A stretch of DNA of 64,000 nucleotides, taken from the NCBI RefSeq assembly GCF_964355755.1, contig NC_092675.1:1679001-1743000 (forward strand), written 5' to 3'. Below are positions 37,516 through 50,800 of the stretch, piece by piece (position 1 is the stretch's first letter; each line of letters starts with the position of its first letter). The notes under the pieces are model-generated. The model was given only the letters and a program-made list of their open reading frames with translations. It ran no database searches and was not told the DNA's origin. The translations under genes and the position numbers were made by a program. The DNA comes from Antedon mediterranea (Eukaryota > Echinodermata > Crinoidea > Comatulida > Antedonidae).

Positions 37516-38067
37516 ATAATTATGTAGACAACCTTTCTGAAAATGCTAATTTTAAATACTGTATCTTTTTTATAATGGAATATAATATGTGTATTGCCAA
37601 TTTGCTATTTAAAATGATATGCGAATACACAATATTTTGAATAGCTATATAATATATTATTATTATTATTGTTTTATCCTATTTATTTAAGTGAAAATAT
37701 ATTGAATTTGCTGAGAAGTCTATAATAATTCTCTACATATACAAATTTAGAACCACTTTGGTTTCCCCTTGTTGTTTGTTTCACACTGTGTACCCTTAAT
37801 ATGGGTGTCCCAAAGGAGCGGTTCTAGTCTAAAGGTACATTTACACCCGGAGTAGTTCAATTGATCCAGTTTTCTTCTTCGTTTTAGTAAAATGTATTTG
37901 TTGGGTTAAGCCTCAAGTTGGGTCAGCTCCCTGGTTGAATATACTAGACGAAAAAATTGATAGGGTTGCTGGGGGCCTAAAATAATGGTGGGGTGTGCTG
38001 GGGGTGTAAAATGATGGATTTTAACGGGGAGGCTCTATAATGATGGGGTGTGTGTTGGGGTCTAAAA

Positions 38068-38255
38068 AGATGGGTTTTGATGGGGGTAAAGAGATGGGGT
38101 TTGTTAAAAAATGAGGTTACTAGGACTCTAGCATGATAGGATTCGCTGAAGGTCTAAAATGATGGGTTTTGATGGGGGTAAAAAGATGGGGTTCGTTAAA
38201 AAATGAGGTTACTAGGGGTCTAGCGTGATGAGATTCGCTGAAGGTCTAAAATGAT
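38068..38255 (+). repeat. 92-bp tandem duplication, G-rich on this strand
   Basis: GATGGGTTTTGATGGGGGTA ... GATTCGCTGAAGGTCTAAAA occurs twice in a row; degenerate related copies precede it from about 37960. Confidence 0.75.
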
Positions 38256-38754
38256 GCGATGAGTGCTCGGCTTTACCTACTGTTGGCATTGGTTTTCAAA
38301 GTTTTGGAAAATAGTGATGCCATTTGATATAGCCCTACATGCTTATATTCTTGCAGTTTATAATAGGTACCGTACTTTCAAATATCCCCCCTCTCCCCAA
38401 CACTCTCTCCTATCCCCTTCTCCCCCACCCCACCACGATTCAAGACTGTCTAATATTAGGAATATCTCAAGTGGTGATTTAAGGGAACAAACATGTGTGC
38501 CTTATATAATATTTAATAATAATAATAATAATATTATTACAAAATGTAACTTTGGTCTCATTTTATTTATATGAGGCACCAAATGTATCCTATTTTAATG
38601 AGTTGTTTTTTCGATTTTTTTAAACATTATTTTGTTTTTACATAAACTTGTCAATTTTATAAATGCAATTGAAAATAATGTAATATATGGTTAGCAATTA
38701 TGAAGTGTATAATATTTTCTTTATTTTATATTAAACTGCAAACTGTATAGTTAG

Positions 38755-38835
38755 CAGCGCAGAAGTAACATTAGATTTTATTACGTACAGTAGACATACA
38801 TTAGATTTTATTACGTACAGTAGACATACATTTTG
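38755..38835 (+). repeat. Short tandem duplication (35 bp x 2)
   Basis: ACATTAGATTTTATTACGTA-CAGTAGACAT is present twice in direct succession. Confidence 0.8.
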
Positions 38836-39316
38836 ATTAAGAAACTTTATTTAATTTCTTAGTTATATTCACGTTTTATGCACTAACAACAGTTAGTGAT
38901 GACGCGTTAATAATTGTTAAATACGTTTGATGCTTTGAATGAATAAGAAACGCTGTATTGCGTCAACATTGGTTAATCATTCCATGGATGGACCTACGTA
39001 GTCTGGGCTCCGGACGGAGTGTTTTCTTAATATTAGTAAAAATATAAATATTTTTGCACATATGGCGTTTCATACGTGTATTACTTGAGTTTCGCGGTCG
39101 AAATAAAAAAAAAAAATAAAAAAAAAATACAATACAGACTTGGGGCAAGTCTAGGACCTATGTAATTTATAGGTCCATGCTCATTCGAAACGCGTGTAGA
39201 GATGAATAAGAAACGCTATATTGCGTCAACATTGGTTACTCGTTCGAAACGCGTTTTCAAGTTTTGAATCATATTATATACGCCTTTCTACCGTCTACTT
39301 CACAGATGATCATGGT

Positions 39317-39457
39317 CTAAAGTTCAAACTTTATGTGACAAAACAATGTGATGTGGCCATATATTGACATGATGATGTCCTATAACTACCATATTTGGGT
39401 ATATCACTACCATTATTTGGGCACATCACACTAGTGTGATATTGTAGACAGAGCTTA
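39317..39457. mobile_element. MITE family A
   Basis: CTAAAGTTCAAACTTTATGT ... GTGTGATATTGTAGACAGAG. Confidence 0.75.
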
Positions 39458-40568
39458 ATGTTAGTGCACAGGCCAAAATCGTTGGTTCAAGTATTTTAAT
39501 TCAGTTGACTAGTCAAGTACTTGGAAAATCAGCGAAAGTTTTATATAATAAACAATTACAAATCCTATCCCACCAATTGATTACGCTAGTTGGAATAGGG
39601 TTGTTCGTAAGTTTTGTACAGCAATGTACAATTATTGTAGAAATATGTGTTTCCAATTGATTTGAACACAAATTATTTATCTATATAAAGTTACAATACT
39701 TTTATTTTAAAAAATCAATTTGAGATTGGTCCATTAAATTGTTTGTCTAATGATAAGTTTTTGTATGTTTTATTTTTGTTGGATGTTTCAAATACGCAAT
39801 GTTGGGTCGTTTAGAACAGTGGCAACAATTCACGGGAACATTAATAACTGAACAAATAAGAAATAACCACAGCGCCACCTATTTTAACCGACGGACCAAC
39901 TCGAGAGAATTGCACGTCACGCGCGGTTATTTAACTATGGCGCGCCAAGCTGTCATTTATTCAAATAAATTTAACCTATCAGGATAATTATAATATAATA
40001 ATAATAATAATAAGATTTTTATAGCGCACATACCACTCCAGAGTGCTCAAGGCGCATTTAAAAATAAAAAAGAAATAAATCATACAAATTCCTGACAAAT
40101 AAAATGCAATTTCTTTGTCGTTCTGTCGCGGTCCCAGACCCCTACCTAGGTGACCAAACAAAGGAGCAGGATACACATTTGCCTTGTTATTTATATAATT
40201 ATCCCGATATCTTTTCCAAAATGTTTAAAGCCGTGTTTTTCCATAAAATAAATAGACCTAAAAATAGTAACGGCTATCTTTTTTTTCTGTGAAAAAAATA
40301 AATTGGGGATTTTTACGCGCCCGTCAAACGCTGAGCAAAAATGCCTACTAAATAAATGCACAAGGTTCCCCAATTCCCGAACACGGAGAGAAGGCCTACG
40401 TATAAAAAAACAACCGCGTATTATACCGCATTTATTATTTTGAGAGGATGTATAGACATTTCTCTGATATAGGAGGCCTACATGAGATTGAAATTAGGAC
40501 ACAACGCAAGGACGTACGCAAGCGAGTTGACCCATGACAATCCACTGTTCGAATAATCCATCGCTTGT

Positions 40569-40945
40569 GATTGGAAGCGTGGTTCCCACTGGCGACGCAA
40601 CGCAAGGACGTAACGCAAAGCAAGTGAATTGACCAATCGCCGCAAAGCTTGGTTCCCACTAGAACGTAACGCAAGGATGTAAACGCAACGCAAGCCATCG
40701 CTTGTGATTGGTCAATTCACTTGCGTTGCGTTACGTCCTTGCGTTGCGTCGCTAGTGGGAACCACGCTTAAATCAATTGCGTTGCGTTACGTTCTTACTT
40801 GCTGTCTATAACTTCGCTTGTCATTGGTTAAAACGCTTGCGTTGCGTTTACGTCCTTGCGTTACGTTCTAGTGGGAACCAAGCTTTAAAATCTACGTTGC
40901 GTTACGTCCTTGCGTTATGTCGGTAGTGGGAACCAAGCTGTACAC
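40569..40945. mobile_element. Fold-back element(s) family G
   Basis: Left AGCGTGGTTCCCACTGGCGA with ACGCAACGCAAGGACGTAAC and AATTGACCAATC is mirrored by CACTTGCGTTGCGTTACGTC and GTGGGAACCACGCTT to the right; two or three overlapping or nested arms reach 40945. Related ends at 17721-18040, a fragment near 53815 and 61485-61955. Confidence 0.7.
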
Positions 40946-41330
40946 GCGTTCCCGGTAACGCACTTACGCTACGAGTAGATTCTCTATGGTTACTATCTTG
41001 TTGCCACGGAAACGCACTTAGAGCAGGATTTAAGTCCCAATTGACGTGTACAGTGTCTTACTAACTACAGTATACTAACGCATAGATCATTCTCATACGA
41101 ACAATAAATTTAAAGAATCAAAGGCTTTTCATAAGTATACCATCCTAATTTAAATATTCCAAAAATAAAGGCAAACAACATGAGATTGCTGCTCTTTCAG
41201 TGAACCCGTGGGATTATGCCAATATAATCATGCTAAATACGACTAGTCCTTGTATTATTTTCTCATTTATATAATTTTCAACATAAAAAAGAAAATATAA
41301 TAATATTAAAAATGTAATTTGACTGGAATA

Positions 41331-41600
41331 TGACGTCATAATTGTATTTATCTATTTTTAATATGGAATGTTGAAAAATAAGTTTTATTATTCGTGAAAT
41401 TTTATTCATTACATCGGTATGACTTTATAATCATTCATTTAGCGTGATAACACGCATTGTTTAAAATAGGGCTTTGTCAAGCGGGTGGAATTGAATCATA
41501 GTTGTTTACTGCGTACTACGACCATTTATTTTAACGGAATTGCGCATATTTGCATATGAATAGTGGAGGCAATTTCACACTAAACTCTCCGCCGCCAGCC
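41331..41600 (+). promoter_or_regulatory. Candidate promoter region of the MuSK gene
   Basis: Upstream of the first coding exon are a full CRE palindrome TGACGTCA (41331-41338) and an octamer ATTTGCAT (41548-41555), then a GC-richer stretch around 41585. No TATA box at a clear spacing. Motif-based only. Confidence 0.25.
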
Positions 41601-41774
41601 AGCAGAAATCCTTGTTTATGTTCATACGCTGCACAAAGGGAGCCATATTGTGCGATCGTAACATAGATAAATCGCAAAAACCGGTCCATTTTTATCAAGG
41701 AAACTACTTTTGTGATATTTTATTAGCACATGGTGTTAAAGGAGGCAGAGGGAATGGAAAGCTGACCAGGCAGG

Positions 41775-41847
41775 ATGGACCATTTGGGATGGATCTGTAT
41801 CCTCCTCATTCTCAATGTTACGCGACCAATTTCCTGTGACGGCGGAG
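41775..41847 (+). CDS. MUSK: MuSK exon 1: signal peptide
   Basis: MDHLGWICILLILNVTRPIS followed by CDGG, donor GGAG|GTGAGT, phase 1 out. Hydrophobic core WICILLIL and a small-residue region after it fit a secretory signal. The phase matches exon 2 exactly (join GGA-SPGP). A longer open frame overlapping here (41612-41839) ends before the donor and is not the coding frame. Confidence 0.75.
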
Positions 41848-44800
41848 GTGAGTGAACTTCAGTCTGTTTCGGAAGTGTGGGGCTGAACTTTAATGGAGGT
41901 TTTAAGTGTTTAGTTTGGCTTAAATTTATTAGATGGTATGATTGATTAATTAAATAGTCAACATGACTAACAGGTCTGCCTACCTGTAATTCTAATTAAA
42001 TTTAATTACGTTATTTATATATAAAAAATTGTATTTAAAACGGTGGTCGAAAAAAGTTAGTCGAAACAAACAAGTTAAGTAGGCCTGCGGATGTCTAACC
42101 ACGACGGTGTGGTTACAGAACAAACGTTGGTATACATGGTGTACACTCGCTTTAAAAACACTTGACATAGTCTAGGAATTGTTTTTTTTCGTATCAATAA
42201 TTTTATTATTGTGTAATACTGACTGATATTAATAATATGATTTTATTTCCACAGAAGGCAAAAATTAAATCAAATGTTAATGGGGTTCACCACACCTCTC
42301 TCCCCCTAATCCCTACCTCGGTACCACCCACTAAATCTCTTACCCTATCTTTACAATACAATCAAGGGTACAAGGGTGTTGCCAAAAAGTATATAATGGC
42401 ATACTTACTTGAGGTTATAGCCCCACCCTGGACACTTGTAAAACTCCATGGTAAAAGATTTGGGAAAGACAAAGCCTAGAATTTTAAATATACAACAATG
42501 TAAAAGAAGCCACTTAGACAAGCTTTATAGAGAACTAATCTTTATGTATATTATATAGGGAATAACAAATTGCCATAAAAAATTAGTGCATCAAAAATTA
42601 AATTAAATCCAATGTATGATGACAGAAGGTATTACGAAAATACTAAATATTGTGCAATGACGCCAAAGAATGAATATTTATACAAATAATAATAATTGTT
42701 GTTAATATAAATATATTTATATTAATAAACTGATGAAGGGCTAGTGTTGCCAGAAAGCTCTGATAACTTTTCTGGCTGTTTTACTTTATCGTTTTGATTT
42801 AGGTTTTCGCATTTTTTTTGTATCTCCATTGAGATCCAGTCACTGATACCCACAGTATTGTCATTTTTTTCAGTATTTTGCCTTTGGATTTATATTTATA
42901 TTAATATAAATAATTTATTTTGTATACCCACAGTTTGACCATATGATGACCATGAACTGATAAATTATCTTATCATTATATAATGAAAAACAAAGATATT
43001 AAACATAAGTTACAGTTTATGTTGGCAGTTAATGTTTATTACTAATGCTGGTATTATAATGATGCTAGTAGTTTGTAGTGTTAGTAGACTGATTCTAAAT
43101 TAGCCTGCCATTAAACGTACTATCTTCTAATAATAGAAAGACTGAGTTACTATTCTGTTTTAGGGTGGGTTACTAAATAGTAGGGATTACTATAGAGTAA
43201 TGGGTTAGGTAGGCCTACTATTATAAAACAAGTAAACACATTATTTTATTTAACTTTTTTTAAAAAAGCTAAACTATATATATAGTTTAGTCGTTTAAAT
43301 TAATGCTGTTCGTAGAGTGAAGATGTGTTAATTGTTCAATTTGACCAGAAAGTGTTTTTTTACACTTCAACCTCCCAAAGAATTAATGATATGACCAAAC
43401 TACAGTAGTTAACTGTATTAAAAACTAAAAATCTGCATACTGTACTGTACATTTTCATACAATAGACTCCCAGACATGCTTCGGAGTTTGAGCATGTCCA
43501 GTCCGAATTTACAAATTGCAATTTGTTCAGCCTTAGTACTATAGCTTCCGCGTGAGACTGTTTCCTAATGTGTCCGTCCGTTGAACATAACTGCCTACAT
43601 AATGAAGTGCAACTTGTGCTTAACATGGCATATCACTATCATATTTGGGCATATCACCACCATATTTGGGCACATCACACTAGTTTGGTAGTGTGGACAG
43701 AGCTTATTAGATGTTTCAATGTAAAAGGCTTAGTTAAAATAACACAGCTGTGCTCAAGGGATTGATCGCTGCAATTGGATAATTACCTTTAAATTAAAAT
43801 ACATCATTTATGGTTATAACAAGAGGATGAAAAAGTTGCCTATCTGGGTCTGGCTTTCTTCCTAAAAATTTGAGACAAATGATGAATTAAACAAAATTGT
43901 GCAGTAAAACCATAATATTATCTCATTGGCTGATCCATGGGAGAGCATCCATAGCACCCATCCATGCATTTATGAACTATTCCCCATGCATTTATGAACT
44001 ATTCCCCATGCATTTATGAACTATTCCCCATGCATTTATGAACTATTCCCCATGCATTTATGAACTATTCCCCATGCATTTATGAACTATTCCCCATGCA
44101 TTTATGAACTATTCCCCATGCATTTATGAACTATTTTTTAACAATAAATGAATGAACCCAGTACAGTTCTGTTGAACAAATTTAACCGATTTTTTGGTCT
44201 TTGAATATTTTTAATTTAAACAAATATGTTATTATTGCAATATTTAGTTAATGGTAGTTTTCAATGATATTGATCTTGACAAGCATGGTGTAATGCCTCC
44301 TACTGGTATTGGGGGTTTTCGTAATTGTGAAACAGGCACGTGTCAACCAAATTTGGAAATGATTAATTGAAATACACTACTGTACAGTACAGTTTAGTAA
44401 TTACTCAACAGCATACTTTCAACTATTATTATAGATAATCCGTTCCCAATTTCAATTTCAAAATCATAAGATTCCTTGTAATACTGTATACTAAATTAAA
44501 ATATTTTTTAGGAGTTAAAATCCATGTTTTTAAAAAATAGAATTCCCATGCTTGCAAATTTTTTTTAAAAATGTTATAAGATTAGGAGGCCAAAATAATT
44601 AAGAGACCAAACAGTGGTTTACTGAAGATGATGTCGGTGTACTTTGATTTTTGGATTTTCTTTATTGCTTATTTTTCTGTTATTTTCCATTTATAATGTG
44701 AATACAAATACCCAAGGGGTAAATAAACTGGGTTGAGGACAGCACCACTATTGTACTTAAACAAATCTTTATGAAGATTTACTTTTAGTTAAGTTATGGT

Positions 44801-47800
44801 TGAGTGCCAAGATTTTCAAACGAAACAAAGAGGTTATAAAAAGATTCTTAGAGTGGGAGTAAGGTGAAAATGTAGCAAAGCATTTTTACTAAACTTTCAA
44901 TCCATAAATAATGTTTCAAAACAGTAAACAGATAAATCATGAAATGTAATTGAAATGCAATAAAGAGTCTAAATCTGGTTTGTCAATTAAAACATAGTTG
45001 ATAAATTTCTAAAGGAAGATCACTAATTGTGGGGGAAATAGATCATGCATAAAATTAATCCAGAAAATGTTGTTATTCTTGTAATAGTATTTTGTAGATA
45101 ATATTATCTGTGTTGTTGATACAGATCCTGGCTCCTGTAATTTGTTTGTTGGTTTTCAATGCATATCTAATATGTATTGAGCCATAAATCGTGCGTGTGT
45201 TTCACCTCTAGAAATCCCCATGTGGTGAGATTGTTGGATAAACAAATTTGTGTATCAGGCACAGATTGTAGTAAACAGCAGGCTCATAGTCAAGTAGCAA
45301 AGTCGGCAAATTCCTTTGCTTTTGTACTGAGCTGAATGAATGACAAAAGCAGATGAACAAGTATTTCTGTTTCACTAGGCTATTTCACATATTTCTTGTC
45401 TACAGCAAACATTGTTTAGGTCCAATCAAATTATGATTTATATAATAATAATATTGACTGTCAAAAAATGCTTTTAAATTGTGAGTACAGATAACTAAAA
45501 CATACTATAGTCAGGAAATACTGTAGTAAATTATTCACCAAGATGACGATCTACACATATGACAATATTTGTCCAGTATAACAGGCAAATTCCTATATAC
45601 AGCGTATATACAGTATGTATCACATGTGATGCCTGTATCTTGGAGGGTTTAGTACAGGCATCACATGTGACACTATATCATGGAGGTTTTCTTTCCTATG
45701 ATACTGGGTAAATGAAACAACTGATTTGTGATGATTTAAGCTTTCAGTTGCATTCAGTAGAGTTTATACTAGAATGATATTTTACATTGTAGCTAGAAAT
45801 TCTTTGCGTTTGATTATAAAAAGGGGTTGTAATTGTCTTCTTTAGCCTCACCCGGTCCAGTAAAGTCTTTGACAACGCAAGCCACTCAAATTGATTCAGG
45901 TGTTAAAACTCCAGATAAGAAAAATGGAACACCAGGACCAGGTGATAGCCAGCCTGCCGGCGTCTATATTTCAGAAATGCCAAATCTTTCATGTAAGTGA
46001 TTTTTAAATTTTCACAAGTGACCTGCAAATGTGGTGTGCTCCGAGAGTTGATCAGGATGTAGGAAGAGGTGGTGGAGAAAAAGGGGGTGGAAAAAGGGGA
46101 TGGAGGAAAAGGGGTTGGCAAAAAATGGGGTTGAGAAAAAGTGGGGGCTCAGATAAGGGGGTGGAGAAAAAAGGGTTGAGATAAAGGGGTTGAGAAAAAG
46201 TGGGGGTTGAGAAAAAGTGGGGGTTGAGAAAAAGTGGGGGTTGAGACGTTAAGGGCGGTGGAGAAAAAGGGGTTGAGAAAAAGTGGGGGTTGAGAAAAAG
46301 TGGGTGTTGAGATAAAAGGGGTGAGAAAAAGGGGGTTAAGAAAATACATATTGTATACTGTCAGTCAAATGTACAGGCTTTGATAGGTTCATATGTGAAT
46401 ACTGAATCACAGAATTTGCCTGTTTGCTATGTTTCATATTCATTTAAAGAAGTTGCCGCCATTTAATTTTAATATAAAAAATGATTCTGAATAAATTTCT
46501 TCAAGCAGCACCAGTGTTTGTCAAGCATCCTGAGAATAATACCGAAATAGTTCTAGCGGGGCAGAACATTACTTATCACTGTCAAGTGGCGGAAAGCCCA
46601 GAGGTCATAGAAATATGGTGGGAACACAACGGGGAGCGCATTCTAACATCCAGGAAAAGACGTAGAGAAAAATTGAAGCTTTCTTTATCGAATGTCACTT
46701 TGGAAAATTCGGGAAAGTACGAGTGTCTAGCTCGGAATAATTATGGCACTGTGAAATCGGATATGGTGCTACTTACAGTAAATAGTGAGTACTTTTCAAT
46801 ATTTATGCACGGTGGTATGTTTTAAAAATTAATGTTGAATTACTAATTACAGAAATGAATGCTTTCTATAAAGTGTTTTGGAGTATGATGAATTTGGAAT
46901 ATGAGAAATTCTGATATTTTGACTATTCCATGATTTGAACATAGACTTTAAATTCCTAGCTAATCACCCTTATTGGACCACTCTAAGAGCTTTTCACACT
47001 TAGGGCCTGTTCAGACCTACGGAGTTATGCTTTCGTATTGTACGCGGCGTACAAGTCCATAGGTCTGAACCAGGAAAAGATTAGTGGAAGCCACCTCGTA
47101 CGACACTGATATTTCGTACGCTACGAAAGCTCAAGGTATGAGTTTAGTGGACGTCGCTTACAATACGAAAGTCACGCATCGATGAATATGACCTAGGTTA
47201 GATATCTAGCCAATCAAATTACAATATTCGCCACATCACATCCTGACATGTGCTCCTCATCGTATAGCCAAGCTGATCCATTTGTTGTGATCGGTGAACG
47301 TGCAAAAAAATCATACCTTTTGTTGTTACACTATACAGTATTATTATTATTAATATTATTATATTAATTAATTTAAAATGTCATCGAAGCGTGCGCATTG
47401 GCGAGAAACCGAAGTAAAATACCTTATTTCATTGTGGGGAAGCCCTGAGTTCAGAGATCGGTCGGAAGTGAAAAACTGGCGTAAAAGCACCTGCAACAAG
47501 ATGTCTGTGTTCAACGACATGGCGGACACGTTAGCAGATGGGCCATCCTCATAAAGAAGGATTTATATCCAAACGAAATTGAAGGGGTCGTCGTATAAAG
47601 CGGCGAGTAAATAAATCTGGAGCCGGTGCAAGTATGGGATTTGAACATTTTTCTGCCATAAATGATATTTTAGGTCATAGACCAAATATAAACCCAAACC
47701 CCAAAACGATCGGCTGGTTGGTATGCCTGACAACCAATCGATAATGCCGAGCCCAAGTGTTCGGTCAAGGCCTGTAACTTCTAAACCAACCACTACTACT

Positions 47801-50800
47801 TTTAATAACAACGAAGGTAGGTCTATGCGTGCGTTAGAGTTTGGTTAATCGCCAGCGAGTGACATCATATCCGTTTGTAACGCAACTTCGTTGCAATGAA
47901 TCAGAACACTTTGCTCTTACGACGCTCATTAAAATATGACCTTGGCTGTGATACGAAAGCATAACTCCGTAGGTCTGAACATACCCTTAGATATTTACCT
48001 GGGTAAGTTGGTTCCTATCCACCAATGTTTAAAAGCGATTACTGTGTCTATGAACCAATTTGTTTTCTGGCTGAATAACTAAGTCTAAATTCACATTAAT
48101 TTATTTATTATTTTTTTTTTTTTATTCAAAAACATTCCAACAGGAACAATGGTCCCACTTACAGGTGATGTTATAAAAAAATAAAATATATGTATACTCA
48201 ACAAATTGAAAACACCCACAAGTTAACGGGAAACATAGCAATGCACACGGTGTTTAAACATATTTATATTATTAACAATTTGTTGATTTAACGTCGTGAG
48301 GTGGTTTCCCGATTAATCGTATGATCAAACGGTACTGGGTATGATCAACTAGCGTTCGTGTTCCCACCTAATCATCCATTCATAGAAGTACTGATGAAGA
48401 TATCAATCTGTGGCGACAATAGAATGGACCCGAGACCTGGCTGTCTTCGACTTTTAAATAATAGAAAGTTTGTTAGGCTAGAAATGTACGTTGTATGATG
48501 TGTAGGCCTATGTTTATTGAAAAATGGTTGTAGTTTTCTAAATTACATTGTACAAGTTGCGATGAGAAAACTGTTATTTGATCGTAAGTTAACGTGTACA
48601 TAAAGCAAAAATATAAATAAAAATAAAATAAATTATTTAAAGATGTATTGTCCCCCTGAAAAAAATAATTCTTACAACATTTTTTGTTGAATATTCCATT
48701 TTAGTGTAACATAATAGTTATCCACTTGAACAAAAATTGTGTCGAAAAAAATTGTATTTACCTGAAAAAATGTAATTTAAAGCAAAAAATGATCAAATTG
48801 GCTGCCAGCCAATGAATTTTTGGTTGAAATTAACCATTTATTTTGTCATTTTATAAGTGAAAACATGATTTTTTTTCATTTTTTTTTCTATGGAAGTGAT
48901 TAACTTTATTAAAACTACAAAATAACTTATTCAAAGTCTGATTTAATTAATCTTCATTTTTCATGTTTTTGGGGGACAATACATCTTTAAAGTTAAGTAA
49001 ACATAACATAGGCTATTACAGTAGTAATGATTTGTAATCCTAGATATTTTAATGTCCTCTACTAAATTAAATTTAACTCGAGTTGAATAACCTTACTGCA
49101 GTGCTTACTGTTGCGGCAATAATTTTCTAGAGGTAATTGACGATTGAATTGTTAGCTGAGGTGTGTTACGTTTCCCAGCCCTTTACTTACAAATATTTAA
49201 CAATAAACCAGCAGGTACCGCACTAAACAATTCCATTTTTATTATCTCCTGTGGTTTCTATCAGCCTGGTTTCTATAATGTGTTATTCACAAATTCCAAT
49301 ACCTAAAAGACATATTTGGACTGCCATACCTTTGGAATGTTTATTTTTGACATTTTGACTGTCGGTGGACTCTAAACATTACAGAATCGTCTTTTATCAT
49401 TTACAATGTTTTGTGCTAAGAATATCTTGGGACAACAAAACAAAGCAATAAAATGCTAAACTCATTCATGAGAAAATAAAAGCTTTTCTAAACAAGGTGA
49501 TATAAAAGTCTTATAAGGAAAGATTGATGGCCCGAAAAGTCTAGGTTATCCTATGTAGGTTTACCAATAAGATAAAACGTTTAGTTGGCACCTTGCAAGA
49601 GTATACAATTACAAACATTTCAATGTTCTCCAAATTTAGAATTTAATTCTTGACAAGGGGATCCAGCCGGCCCGAGACCCCCTAAATTTCGCAATTGTAA
49701 TGCAAAAGATAGACATTATATTAAGTTCAGCACTTCTTTTCACTACTTTTAGGCCCTAGGCTTTTCACTACTTTTAGGCCCTAGGCTTTCCCTATTTCGT
49801 AATCTGAAGATCAAGGATATCTTGATGGCAAAACTGGTAGAGCACTTGAGTGTCATCACAGACTGATCATTATCTGCTGTACTGTACTACTGTACAACTG
49901 CATACTAAAACTGTAATATTAACTAATTATGCTGTGCAGTTAATGTACTGTATAAGCCATTCAGGATTTTATGACCATTTTACTTAACTGTTTAACATAA
50001 AAGAAGTCAATTTTAGCATGTTTTTCTTCTTTTTTAAACATCTTCTATAGATTTTCATGCCATACATTTGTACATTTTGGAAAGATATTGATAACTCAAA
50101 AACATCATTTATCTGGTCATATGTTTGCCCTACTGGGACGTACAGTAATTTTAATTTATTCTAAGTATACTGTATTGTGTATTATGAGAATTTACTGTAA
50201 TTTTTGGGTGGGACTAGAATCCAGCCCGCGAAATTTACCTCGGCATTCGGCAATGAGACAGAGAGAGGCGAGGCCAGCGACCGCTCCGGCGTTTACAACA
50301 ACAACGATCGAACCACGCTCAGCTCTATCGTCGTGTGATGTGAGTTTAGCGAGGCATGACAAATCACATGACTTATTGTTACTTGGCTGAGAGAATGGAA
50401 GAGTCCAACTTGTATTGGGGATTGAAAACCGCGTGGTTTGTTTGCGTGGTTATTATTTAGAGAGCAAGCCGCGCCGCAAATGCGCTGTACATTATCAACA
50501 CAGCTATTTTTAGGTACAGTACAGTTAATGTGTGTGTGATTGAATACTAAAAATAGCTTTGGGGGCTGAACAAAAAAAATGCCGACGTGTTGCCGAGGTG
50601 GGCTTCGTTTACGTCGGCATTTTTTTGCCGAGGTCATTTCGTCCCAATTTCGAGGGCTGAGAATCATTTACTTCTTACACAATACTTAGTACAATATACA
50701 AGTAATCCAGAGTAGGGTAAAAGTCTGACCAATTACCTTGGCTCCCTGAAGCAAAGCTAATGTACTTAGAATTAAATTATTGCTAAGTTACATAGTTACT

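Noticed and set aside
41612-41839. 75-residue frame at the start of the MuSK gene
   Set aside because: Overlaps the signal-peptide exon in another frame and stops before the GTGAGT donor; the frame giving MDHLGWICILLIL matches downstream phase and domain logic.
46149-46349. Minus-strand open frame rich in Phe/Pro/Leu
   Set aside because: Comes from the G-rich purine repeat; low complexity with no splice or start context.
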